Made by a program: the position numbers and the translations under genes
Notes under the pieces: generated by a model
Database searches by the model: none
Seen by the model: only the letters and a program-made list of their open reading frames with translations
What the model was told of the DNA's origin: nothing
Assembly (NCBI GenBank): GCA_029168955.1
Contig: JAPDOI010000212.1
Location: 558,001 to 622,000 of the forward strand
Length of the DNA: 64,000 nucleotides
From: Aplectana chamaeleonis
Taxonomy: Eukaryota; Nematoda; Chromadorea; Rhabditida; Cosmocercidae
Direction of reading: 5' to 3'
Part shown: positions 29,772 to 39,755 of the stretch, piece by piece
Numbering within the stretch: the stretch's first letter is position 1
Layout: every line of letters starts with the position of its first letter

Positions 29772-31230
29772 GGTGTTCTGCAGTTCTCTCAACCAAACAC
29801 TTTTACTCGCTATTCTGTTATCTACCCTAGCGCTTCTGGAGTGGTGGCAGGAGGCACTGCTGCTCGCAATACTCGGTCGGACTCGATCTTCGCCCAAAGT
29901 CAGAAAACCTACTATCTCTCCTAGGCCCTTGAGTTGGTACCAGATCCATGTGGGGGACGCGAACCCAATGACGGGAAAGTCGGCTTGCCAGCAAATCAGT
30001 AAGGAGCCCCAAAGAGCATTCAAGCCTTTACGAATACGACGATGAGTGCGCTACGAAACCCAATAGAGATTCAAGAAAACGAGCTCTCATCTTTATCTTA
30101 TAGTGGTCACCATTACCAAGAGGTTTGCCGTTGATCAATCCCTCAGAAGATATGTGATGCAGTGAAATGAAGCGAAAACTGTAATGGTATTGTATACTAA
30201 CACTAATGAGCCATTAATCCTAATTAACACCCGCTATTCACAGGGCACTGGCGCGGCGTCCGAGTATAACTGCTTGTACTCGTGGGCACAGACTGAGTAT
30301 TCCAGCGCCACCGGTTTAGTGGAGCGGGCAAATGTTGGGCCCCAACTGTGCCATACACGCAATTTCTGAATGCGTATTTTAACTCATTGCAACGCAGTAC
30401 GACACAGAATTTTAAAAAAATCGAAGCGAAATGAAATTGATGGTGGGGCTATAAAGCAGAGGGTGAAACTCCCACGGAGGTACGAGCGACTCCACCACGG
30501 TGGAGCGAGCGGCGCGTCAGGTCATTTATACTCGAACGGCGCAGCCGCGCGTTACGCGCGCGACATTCGGGCACTGAGAGTAGTACATTGTTCAAATCTG
30601 CAGTTATCACACAATCAGTGTAAAACTGTGTAAACTAGGGAAGGGTAAACTCACTGTCACTGTACCTACCTAAATCTCATACATATATATATTGAGTTTC
30701 TGATTGAGTAATCTAGCTGCTATTGTCTGGGGAAAGAAAGGTTAGAGAGAAAATTGTCGTCTCCGCGCTGATAATGTGCGTTTTTTGGGCGTCTGTGCTT
30801 ACCACTCTGGCCAATTGTAGGGTTTTGAAAATTGTGCTAAAAACATTTCTAACCTAAGAATGTGTAAAAATTTAATGCTGTGGAAAAACTTATATAGTGT
30901 GCGCTGAACACTTTTTATTGATTTTTGAAAATTTTCTGTTTTCTGCCCATTTTTGGCGATTTTTCTCTGTTTTCTGTTTTCTGTCAAACTGGATTTTCTG
31001 TTTTCTGTTTCCAAAAAAAAATTCCCTGGTGGGAATGGCCCAGCACCCCTGTTCTGGAGGAGGACGCAATTACAGGGGGCAGAGAAATACAGGGCGGGGC
31101 CAACTTCCTTCTCGCGTAGCAGCTTTCTGGGTCGTTTTTTGACGCTTCAAAATGCATAGGCGTTGTAATCTGAGTTATACCAATCTATTTACGTTGTTTT
31201 CTCAACCACGTTTACGGGCCTATATGCTGC
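29772..31230. other. No gene recognised; scattered small hairpins
   Basis: Contains a hairpin at about 30480-30512 (CTCCCACGGAGGTACGAGCG with CTCCACCACGGTGGAGCGAG), an (AT)n stretch near 30680 and the TTTTCTG block at 30930-31012. No exon is supported. Confidence 0.4.
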
Positions 31231-31236
31231 CTTTAA

Positions 31237-31480
31237 AGGCAAAGTTCACAGTCAAAATGTTGCCCGTTTTCTGGCGGAAGCGTAAGATTTGAGTCCCTCT
31301 GAGACGAGTAAGTAAGGAAGTACATACGACGGAAAACGGCCAGGAAGTGGTTGAAAATCTCGTGGACCAGCCAACCCATTTTCTCAATCCGCCCACGTCA
31401 TGTAACAGCTGTCCTGCTTTCCATTCACCAAGGGGACAAAGGCCGAGTTTTTGAAAACCCTTTATCGCGAAAGATTCTTA
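31237..31480 (-). mobile_element. TTAA MITE fragment (short variant)
   Basis: It starts AGGCAAAGTTCACAGTC after TTAA (233-236). The interior ACGGAAAACGGCCAGGAAGT matches the inverted right half of the CTGACCTGAG subfamily. It ends without a terminal mirror near TTTATCGCGAAAG, as does 36065-36302. Confidence 0.6.
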
Positions 31481-31566
31481 CATACAAGAATTAGCATAGA
31501 CCCATCCTATTCTTATCGAGTTTTTTTTGGTACAGGAAGAAGAAAACAAAGAAGTCAATCATCTAA

Positions 31567-31702
31567 GGCCTCTTTCAGAGTTCGACCGCCGCGCGACGCG
31601 ATGGGATGATAAACATGAGCATCGATCGATATCGCGTCGCACGTCGATCTGTATTCAAAGTATGTCATCGCGACGATCAGCGATCGCACTCTGAAAGACG
31701 AC
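31567..31702. repeat. Short palindromic repeat
   Basis: GGCCTCTTTCAGAGTTCGAC is mirrored imperfectly by GATCGCACTCTGAAAGACGAC. The CG-rich centre recalls the 13.9-kb element. Confidence 0.5.
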
Positions 31703-31942
31703 TAAGAATTTCAAAGCTCCAAAGTGTTGCGACGTTTGGTTGACGTGTTGTATGCAGTACACAAAACACACCAGCAGGCGTAATTAATTTTATAATAGGC
31801 CTTTTTCAACCGGTTTTTCTCCGACGTTAAAGAGCTTCATGGAGGCTTCTCCTAAGGCCCCTTCAGAGTAGGTTGAAAAAACGTGGCCAGCCCGGTCGAT
31901 ACGTGTGAAAAACATGGACGATGGAGGTTGCCAAAAACACCT

Positions 31943-32109
31943 GGGGTGCGTTCCAAGAAGATTTCCATGGGAGGAAAATGGGTCTGATAAGACATAACGA
32001 ATGGTAATCTAACAGATAGGCTCATTTCATGCGGTCTCTCAAACTATCATTGGTCGGCTTTTATCAGATTCATTTTTCCTCCCATGGAAATCTTCTTGGA
32101 ACGCACCCC
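31943..32109. mobile_element. GGGGTGCGTTCC MITE, copy 1
   Basis: GGGGTGCGTTCCAAGAAGAT and TTTCCATGGGAGGAAAA are mirrored at 32070-32109. It is 167 bp long. A near-identical copy lies 146 bp downstream. Confidence 0.8.
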
Positions 32110-32254
32110 TGGTGTGGCCAGCTGTGGCTGACGCGGTCACTCTGTATGAAATATGTAGAACGATATCATTGATATCATTCATTTCCTACTTTATATCATT
32201 TGAACATCGGTCGGGCCAGCCACATCGGGTGTTTTTTCCACCCTACCTCATTCA

Positions 32255-32421
32255 GGGGTGCGTTCCAAGAAGATTTCCATGGGAGGAAAATCGGTCTGAT
32301 AAGATATAACGAATGATAATCTAACAGATAGGCTCATTTCATGCGGTCTCTCAATCTTTCACTGGTCGGCTCTTATCAGATTCGTTTTTCCTCACGTGGA
32401 AATCTTCTTGGAACGCACCCC
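32255..32421. mobile_element. GGGGTGCGTTCC MITE, copy 2
   Basis: 167 bp with the same ends and same orientation as 31943-32109, with only a few differences visible by eye. One is in the right arm (CTCACGTGG for CTCCCATGG). Confidence 0.8.
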
Positions 32422-32727
32422 TGCTTCAATGGGAAATTTCAAAACTGGGCTATGCACGTCGCGTCGGCTTGCGGCGGTGTTAATTTTCGCATGCTGCGAA
32501 ATATAACGCTGACCTCAATGCATCCCCTTCCAATGTTTATTTAGTTTCACTTCTCAATATCGAAGAATTTGAATTCGTGTTCTAAAAAGCAATTGAGAAG
32601 TCTGATCTACCTCTCTGCGTTAGAGTAAACTATCAAATAAGGGTTGGGACCGGGGATTGATATACACTCACTTTCTAACAGGCGGAGCACGCTATGTCTG
32701 GAGTGCACCACGCAACGCACACTTCAC

Positions 32728-32862
32728 ATAAGGGGTCGTTTATATTTTCGCCACCGAGGCCCGCGGCACAGTACATTTCTGTAATATTGATCACGCGGCG
32801 CGGCACGATCAATATTGTGGGACTGCACTTCGCCGCCCCGCTCGGCGGTGGTAGTATAAATG
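32728..32862. repeat. Palindrome
   Basis: GGTCGTTTATATTTTCGCCACC is mirrored by GGTGGTAGTATAAATGACTC, and the central ATATTGATC is mirrored by GATCAATAT around GCGGCGCGGC. Confidence 0.55.
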
Positions 32863-32929
32863 ACTCCTCAAGCGCTACTGACTGTCTGCGACGCGGCACA
32901 CGCCCTCATGAAGCGCGAACCATTTTTTC

Positions 32930-33210
32930 GCAACGTCCTTCTGACTTCATCTGAACGCTCACCCACTTTCCACGATGTCCTGACGTCGTCTTCTGAAGCC
33001 CTACCTACTTTCCATGATCTGAATCGGCCTACCCATTCTCCATGAAGTCCTGCCCACGTCATCGGAGGCCCCACCTACTTTCCACGATGGTGCCCCACAC
33101 ACTTCCCGACGACCTGACGACGTCATCTGGAGCGCTATTCACTTCCCACGATGCCCTGTCCACGACTTCTGGAGTCTAACGCCTTTCCAAAACGTCCTGC
33201 TGATGTCACT
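32930..33210. repeat. Imperfect minisatellite, about 45-50 bp unit
   Basis: Five to six degenerate units built from CCTACTTTCCACGATGTCCT and GACGTCATCTGGAG elements. Confidence 0.55.
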
Positions 33211-33369
33211 TAAAAGTCTATTTTATTTTTTCTGGTATCTCTGGTGATTAATGGATTTTCTTTGTGGTCAAATAATGTTTTTGAAATTTTTAGCGAAGTG
33301 CAAATTTGACGTGTTAACGCATTAACGGTTTAACGTTGTTTTTTTTGAAAATTAATGATTAACGCTTAA

Positions 33370-33853
33370 AGGCACAGGACACTCAGGAAATTATTTTTTA
33401 GTTTCTATACTTATCTTGGAGAGAGTCACACGCTGATCACAGCGGTATCACTGAAATCGTCCAGGACCCCCTATGAACCGAGTTATGGCTCTTCAAAGAT
33501 GCCTAGATTTTAAGGGTGAAAAATTGGTGGACGAGTTGTCTAGGGCCTGTATGTCTCTTCATTCGCAATCGTTGCACGAGAGCAAAACAGGTTAAGGAGA
33601 CAGCCCGGCAGTGGACTGAAGAACGAGGACCTGTTGGAAAGCATCCATGCATCTAGCCGCTATTGAGATCGAATATCTGGTAGGGGGTCGTGCCTGTGGT
33701 GGTGAGCGAAGGGGATCGGGCCTGTGGTGTTCGCTTATATCTCGCTTATTCGGAGGAATTGAGATCTCGCATTTGGTACGTGTTATACAGGAGGGGTCTT
33801 CTACACAATTACATGAAAATCTTAAAATTCATGTTTGAGAGTGTACTGTGCCT
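33370..33853. mobile_element. TTAA MITE, AGGCACAG subfamily
   Basis: TTAA at 366-369, AGGCACAGGACACTCAGG at the left, GAGTGTACTGTGCCT at the right, TTAA at 854-857. The interior is the reverse complement of 23984-24458. Confidence 0.8.
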
Positions 33854-33857
33854 TTAA

Positions 33858-34342
33858 AGGCGGTGTTCACGATATTCTTCGATTTTGAGATTAATCGCTA
33901 AATCGATTGTTTGGGCCCCGGGTAGAACTAAAATTACAAAGAAACCGAGAAAAACGCAGCAGAAGGGGACGAAATCCTTTACTCTCAGTCCGTTTCTTTA
34001 CTCTCAGTGTAACTGTTTGTTGTGACAATGAAATCGTTTGTGGACCCGTCTTTTGCAATTCTCCATTTTGTGTTGCTCCGTTCTCTCCTTCGGGCCATAA
34101 CTAATGATGTTTTGCCTAAAATATTCTTCCATTTTGGATTAGAAGCATTTTTTCACCGGTGACAACCACCATGATCATGTTTATCCAACCGGACAACTAG
34201 TTCAGTCCAGAGATTAATATCTCTAAAATAAGACGATTTAGTGCGTTTCTCGCCGTTTCGTCGTAATTTTGGTAACACTTGGTAGCCAACGCATTGTTTT
34301 GAGTGGAAAACTAGGGAACGAAAATCATCGTGAACGCTGCCT
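33858..34342 (-). mobile_element. TTAA MITE, GAACATGTTC subfamily
   Basis: It shares the TTAA at 33854-33857 with the preceding MITE and ends GTGAACGCTGCCT before TCAA. The interior is the reverse complement of 52070-52552. Confidence 0.8.
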
Positions 34343-34939
34343 TCAACGAAAATTTTTTTTTCTATAACGCACACTCCTGGTGGTCACGTTTTACGGAAAG
34401 CGGCAAGAAGGGTTAGGTAGCGGGAAAATGCGCTTTCTAACGTCTATTCCTTGCTAAATAGCAAAAAAAAGCTGCAACGAAAAACTCGGTGCCTTTATTC
34501 TCCAACCCAATCCATACACATCGCGAAGTAAGACACGGATTAGAAAACGCGCGTAAACTTATTCGTCAACCGATCATTTGTGTCAAAGTATGCTAGAGTA
34601 TCAACTAATTAACCACCTCAATCCATAGGGTGAAACCCACTCGTGTAAATAACGAATCGTATTTTGCAAGCCGCTCCAGATGACGCGGTCCCGTAATGAC
34701 ACAGAATTGTCTTTGAGCGACCAACGGGTGAATGCTCTGTCATTAATGAGCGCAGTCTGTCATCCGAAGTCAGCTGGATTTGAAGATTTCGGAGTAATAA
34801 TGTTTTAGTTCTAGTAACAAACAAACCGTTTTTACCCCATCGCTGCTTATAAAGTGCGTTGCATATCTATGAAATCTCGAGATCTACCGAGGAGATAGAG
34901 TGAATGCGGGTCGTCACCTTTGGATAAGGTTCGTCTGAG

Positions 34940-35047
34940 ATGCGCTCTCTAACGCTGCTATTCGCGTTTTTGTCTATCTCTTCTGTTTATTCTTCTGCAA
35001 CTATATTGTGCCTTATTCACACTGCAACACCAAGTCATTCAACAAGG
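34940..35047 (+). CDS. Candidate first exon of a secreted protein
   Basis: ATG opens 36 codons beginning with a signal-peptide-like hydrophobic stretch (MRSLTLLFAFLSISSVYSSA), followed by a good donor, AAGG|GTAAGG, at phase 0. A TATA-like CTTATAAAGTG lies about 90 bp upstream. I could not find a convincing second exon before 36 kb, so this may be a decayed gene or chance. Confidence 0.25.
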
Positions 35048-35049
35048 GT

Positions 35050-36060
35050 AAGGTACTGCTTTTTCGACAGTTTTGGAACAGAGAAAGAACAGACCGGCTC
35101 TCTATCGTTTTTTATAAGAGCTGGATTTTCCATAAAAGTTGGCATAATTGCGAGAAATGTAGCATTTACCGACTGCACTCCCCCGAAATTAGCTCACATA
35201 GCTGGTATGCTTTCTGAGCACTTACTTAGCTAAACCTTACTTAGCTAAACCTTGCGGTTATATGTGGCTTTGTTCGAGATGCCCACACCCATGTCGAACC
35301 TTCACTGGTTCACGCGTCCTTCTTGGAGGTTGTTGCTGTGGTTCAATTCAATTCGTTTATGTTCACTTTCATTTCAATAGCTTGTTCAACAGATTTTCTT
35401 TCTGTTTTGGTTTTCGCACTCTTCCCAGCTTCCTTCTGAGTGTTTATTCCCTGCTTTTAATTAATCATTTTTAATTATTCTCCTGAATGGTACGTTCAAC
35501 TGTTTTCCCTTTTGTATTTGTTGGTCTGACGTTCCTGGATTCCGCCATTGTTTCTTTCATTTCAAGTTTTCAATATGGTGCGTTCTTTTGAACGTATATA
35601 ATAAAATATATAAATAAATAAAATTACCTCACGATTTATTGACTATCGTTTCCGCGCTCTCCGTTGATCAGAGCCTCGAGAGTTGAGTTTTTGGCGCTTT
35701 TAATGTTACAACGATCGCTACTAATAAAAACGGGTGAGGAATTATCCAGCCCACGGCGCTAAAACGCACGATGTTAAATCAATTAATTATAACACACAAG
35801 TAGCAACAACAAACAAAAAAGAAACACTGAGGAGATCGGTCAACCTTGAAGTCAGCGAAACCTACAGGTCAGTGGGAAAGTAGGTCTTTCAATTAATTGC
35901 ACGCAATTTCGGCTTTGAATACGTTTCAGACCAAATAACGCTACCAAAGAGCAAAAAGTGCTACACGGGCTTCTTTCTCCACGCAGAAAAGCTGGATCTC
36001 CCATCTCTGAATTCCTGAGGTTTTTGAGAACTCGTACCTGACCAGACTCACTGTTCAAAT
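35050..36060. other. No gene recognised
   Basis: AT-rich, with runs such as (ATAA)n near 35610. No exon or repeat ends were identified. Confidence 0.4.
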
Positions 36061-36064
36061 TTAA

Positions 36065-36302
36065 AGGCAGTGTTCACGATAGAAAAGTTGCCCATTTTTG
36101 TTTTGATGAAAACGTCAGCTTTGGGTCCGTTTATGAAAAGTGAGGACGGAAGTGCGACGGAAAACGGACGGGAAGTGGGTGAAAATCTCGTGGGCCAGCC
36201 GGCCCATTGGGCCACCCCGCCCAAGTTCTATAGCAGTTGTCGACGTCCGTTTTACCGTAGGAGCAGGCACCGAATTTTCGACTATTTTTTATCGCGAAGG
36301 GT
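36065..36302 (-). mobile_element. TTAA MITE fragment (short variant)
   Basis: It starts AGGCAGTGTTCACGATAGAA after TTAA (061-064). The body matches 31237-31480, and both stop at TTTTTATCGCGAA, so this is a recurrent truncated form. Confidence 0.65.
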
Positions 36303-36365
36303 TCTAACATCCTGGCATGTCCAATAGCACCTTTACCTATGGATTTTGAAGCGCGAAACTACATA

Positions 36366-37634
36366 CCAGGTTGTCCAATAATTCTTGTCCGAAAATTTCA
36401 CCATTTTTAATTTTTTCAACTTTATTGAAAAACAAGTCTAATCAACTATATAATCACCACAGTTATCCACATTAGTGGTCCATCGATTGGGCAGGTTGCC
36501 GATGCCCTTCGCCCGGCACTCCGGGGGCTGCGACTCGAAGAATTCCGCGATGTCGGATTTGAGGTTTTCTCTTCCGGCCAAATGGTGCTTCAGCGGGCGG
36601 AACAAGTGGTAGACGGAGGGGGCAAGGTCCGGGAAATACGGCGGATGGGCAACCGTCTCCCAGCCGAGCGTCGCCAACTTCTGCTGGGTCTCCTTCGCCA
36701 CGTGGGGGCGCGCGTTGTCGTGCAGCAGGTGGACCGAGGCCCGTCGGGGACGCTTTTCTCGATGGCGGCGGCTAGTTTCTCGAGCTGATTGGTGTAGATG
36801 GAGGCGGTGACCGTCCTGTCTTGCGGAAGCTGCTCGAAGTACAGCATGCTCTTGGTGTCCCCCCAGCAGCAGAGCATGATCTTCAGCGGGTGCAGGTCGG
36901 CTTTCGGCGGCGTCGGCGGCTCTTCTCTGCGCGGGATCCAGACGGCACGGCGGGCGACGTTGTCGTAGAGAACCCAGCTCTCATCCCCAGTGACCAGGTC
37001 CTCGAGAAACTTCTTGCGATGCGGACGAAGGAGGAGGGACTGGCAGACGGCCACGCGGCTCTGCTTGTTGGCGTCCGTCAGGCGGTGGGGGATCCAATGG
37101 GCCAGAACATTGTGATAGCCGAGTAAGTTGAGTCGATTGTGGATGGTGGACTTGCTGCAGCCGAGCGTCGTCGCCAGACCACGGGTGGTGGCTTCCGGCT
37201 TCTCCTTGATACAGCGACGAACTTCGTCATCATCCACCGTAGAAGGCCTCCCGCTGCGCTCCCTGTCCTCGAGGCTCGTGTCGCCGCTCTCGAAACGATT
37301 GAACCAGCGGCTGACTGGTTCAATCGTTTTGAGAGTGGCGACACGAGCCTTGAGGACAGGGAGCACAGCTCCGTGTACGCTCTGCAGATGTTGGCGACCG
37401 CGGTGCCCGTGTCGTTGCCCAGCAGCCACTCGTAGTACACGAACGTACGAATTCGACCTTGGTCCATTTTAGCTCGTACTGGTAGCTAGACGCGGCGACT
37501 GCGCATTATATACCCCTAGCATAGAACTTTGGAGAACCTTCTAGAAGGTTCTTACACTTGCCTGATATTATAACACTTCTAAGGAAAATTATGAATTTTG
37601 AAAATTTTCGGACAGGAATTATTGGACGGCCTGG
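36366..37634 (-). mobile_element. mariner element, full length
   Basis: TA at 36364-36365 and 37635-37636 flank inverted repeats of about 33 bp (CCAGGTTGTCCAATAATTCT at the left, mirrored at 37600-37634). It is 1,269 bp, the standard mariner length. The transposase lies on the minus strand. Confidence 0.92.
36438..37467 (-). pseudogene. mariner transposase with lost catalytic Asp
   Basis: It starts MDQGRIRTFVYYEWLLGND near 37467. After ICRAY the frame breaks in a 55-bp inverted duplication (37258-37312 against 37316-37372), then continues as WFNRFESGDTSLEDRERSGR with the N-terminal HTH and the first catalytic motif VTGDESWVLYDN. A second frameshift follows EKSVPDG (about 36750). The second motif, HDNARPHVA, is present at about 36719. 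In the third motif, PDLAPSVYHLF, the aspartate expected before YHLF is valine. The element is therefore inactive in at least three ways. It is related to the hookworm-type mariners in general pattern only. Confidence 0.85.
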
Positions 37635-37636
37635 TA

Positions 37637-38047
37637 TTTCCCCGACGTCATATTTGATGCGTTGTCTGCACTCTCCAAAACACGCAAACATGCACAGGCA
37701 AGTTTTTCAGGGTTTTCTTCAAACGGTTTTTTCTCGCTATTAGGGTGTTCTTTGGGGCCTTTACTTATTAACCCCTACTGAGTAGACTTAGCAGCTCAAA
37801 AACATCGGAAATTAGAATATGGTTTTTTTTAAATCGTGAACACTGCCCTTAAAAACCGACTGGAATCTCGGTGAGTAATATTGCAGTCAAAGGCGGCATA
37901 CGCGCTCGAAAAAGTTGTTGAGATAGCCACGTTTGTAGAGTCGTACGGCTCTATTTGAACCATCACGAAGTTGGAAGCGTCAAAAAGAGTTAAAATGCCA
38001 GTATTTTAGCGTTAAATTCTTCCCATTTATCTTGGAGAGTACACGTA
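37637..38047. repeat. Fragments of TTAA MITEs
   Basis: A right terminus, AATCGTGAACACTGCCC, ends near 37847 before TTAA. AGGCGGCATACGCGCTCG at about 37892 is the left end of the same subfamily as 57828 and is soon lost. Confidence 0.45.
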
Positions 38048-39421
38048 CTCAGGCAAATCGGGGCGTCGACAACAGGTTGATGAGTTGTCATCTCATAAAC
38101 CGCTCCCTGTTGACAAGTCAAATCGCGCGTATTTTCAGCCTGAGACCTGCCCGTTGCCCAGCGACGTCCGCCTGTTGTCCGGCTGTTGACAACACGATGT
38201 GTCACGTTTAGTGGCCTATTTAGCAGCAGTTCACATCCTACTGGACTGTTTCATCTACTCAGGCGGACTGGGGCGTCGACAGCAGGTTGATAAGTTGTCA
38301 TCTCATGAACCGCTCCCTGTTGGCAAGTCAAATCGCGCGTATTGTCAGCCTGAGACCTGCCCGTTGCCCAGCGGCGTCCGCCTGTTGTCGGGCTGTTGAC
38401 AACTCGATGTGTCGCGTTTAGCGGTCTATTTAGCAGCTGTTCACATCCTACAGGACTGTTTCATCTAGCTTAGGTACTACTTCACACCGACACGCGTCGA
38501 GGTCGGCATTCCGACACGCGTCGCGGTCGGCATTCCGACACGCGTCGCGGTCGGCATTCCGACACGCGTCGCGGTCAGCACACCGGCACGCTTCGCGGTC
38601 GGCACTCCGACACGCGTTGCGGTCGGCACACCGGCACGCGTCGCGGCTGTGTCGCCCAGCCTTCACTGGGGTCACCACCGGATAGGCAGGACCTCCAGAA
38701 GCTGGGCGGGGCCAATGTACCGCAAACTTGGGTAATTGAACCTGCTGCGCTCTCATCATTCGCAGATGCCTGAAAAGTGCGTCGTATACTTCCCTTTTAT
38801 CTAGAGCGTTAGCTGTGCAACAGCTCGACATCGACGAGATCATAACTCGCGGCCGTAATTGCTGTGCAACAGCTCGACATCGACCAGAAAATAACTCGCG
38901 GCCACGGCCCCGCCAAATGTCGGCGCGTTGGCCAACGGTCACTCATGGTGGGCGGATCAACCTGTTGTCGACGCCCCAGTTTGCCAGAGTATGTAGCTTA
39001 GGAACTACTTCACACCGACACGCGTCGCGGTCGGCACACTGACACGCGTCGCGGCCGGAAATCCGACACGCGCCGTGGCTGGTCGCCCAGCCTCCACTGG
39101 GGTCACCACCGGATAGGCAGGACCTCCAGAAGCTGGGCGGGGCCAATGTACCGCAAACTTGGGTAATTGAACCGGCTGCGCTCTCATCATTCGCAGGATG
39201 CCTGAAAAATGCGTCGTATACTTCCCTTTTATCTAGAGCGCTAGCTGTGCAACAGCTCGACATTGACGAGATCACAACTCGCGGCCATAATTGCTGTGCA
39301 ACAGCTCGACATCGACCAGATCATAACTCGCGGCCACGGCCCAGCCGTCTATCGGCGTGTTGGCCAGCGGTGACTTATGGTGGGCGGATCAACCTGTTGT
39401 CGACTTCCCAGTTTGCCTGAG
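38048..39421. mobile_element. CTC..GAG foldback element, partly duplicated
   Basis: Left terminal unit CTCAGGCAAATCGGGGCGTC at 38048, repeated in tandem at 38258 (unit about 210 bp). The right terminal unit is mirrored at 38989 and again at 39421 (GGATCAACCTGTTGTCGAC). The core with AAACTTGGGTAATTGAACC and GCGTCGTATACTTCCCTTTT occurs twice, at 38700-38810 and 39140-39235. Tandem CGACACGCGTCGCGGTCGGC units lie between. No protein is encoded. The long frame 38448-38942 on the minus strand reads through the 24-bp repeat (CRxADRDA units) and is probably not a gene. Confidence 0.7.
38488..38650. repeat. 24-bp tandem repeat
   Basis: About seven units of CGACACGCGTCGCGGTCGGC plus ATTC/ACAC. The array resumes with three units at 39015-39080 in the duplicated part of the foldback element. 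Confidence 0.8.
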
Positions 39422-39755
39422 TAACGTGGAAGAATCACCTATTATTTACTCAAGTCTGCTTATCGCATCTAGGGAACCCAGGGAACAATTTTCTGAGCAT
39501 CATGAAAGGTGTTATGGATGCCCTATACAAAACAAATATGTACTGTCCAGGTGAGCGTTGGTTCGAATCCAAGGTTTTGCGTTGTTTTCAAGGTAAGCGT
39601 GTCGGAGCATCACGCGCATCATGTCACCCTCTGATAATGAAATCGCACTAAAGTGCCACTTCGACGTTTGTGTTGAGTGGCGATTTCGAGAGCTTTGCTA
39701 CCACCCCATGACTACAAATCTGAACAATCCTTTATGGAAAACCGAGTATATTTAA

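Noticed and set aside
29478..30023. 181-codon minus-strand frame
   Set aside because: Its C-terminal part translates the ACTGTGCTTCTC MITE. The rest has no family resemblance or splice support.
36582..37472. Plus-strand frames of 68-114 codons
   Set aside because: They are shadows of the minus-strand mariner transposase in GC-rich sequence.
38488..38650. Regularly spaced repeats resembling a CRISPR array
   Set aside because: The unit is a continuous 24-bp tandem repeat without spacers, in a eukaryotic sequence with no cas genes.
38448..38942. 164-codon frame with CRCADRDACRNADRDA repeats
   Set aside because: It is produced by the 24-bp tandem repeat in a foldback element. The duplicated copy at 38943-39275 reads differently, and no start or splice context is conserved.
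39555..39600. tRNA B-box-like GGTTCGAATCC at about 39560
   Set aside because: No A box or foldable cloverleaf lies upstream at the right distance.
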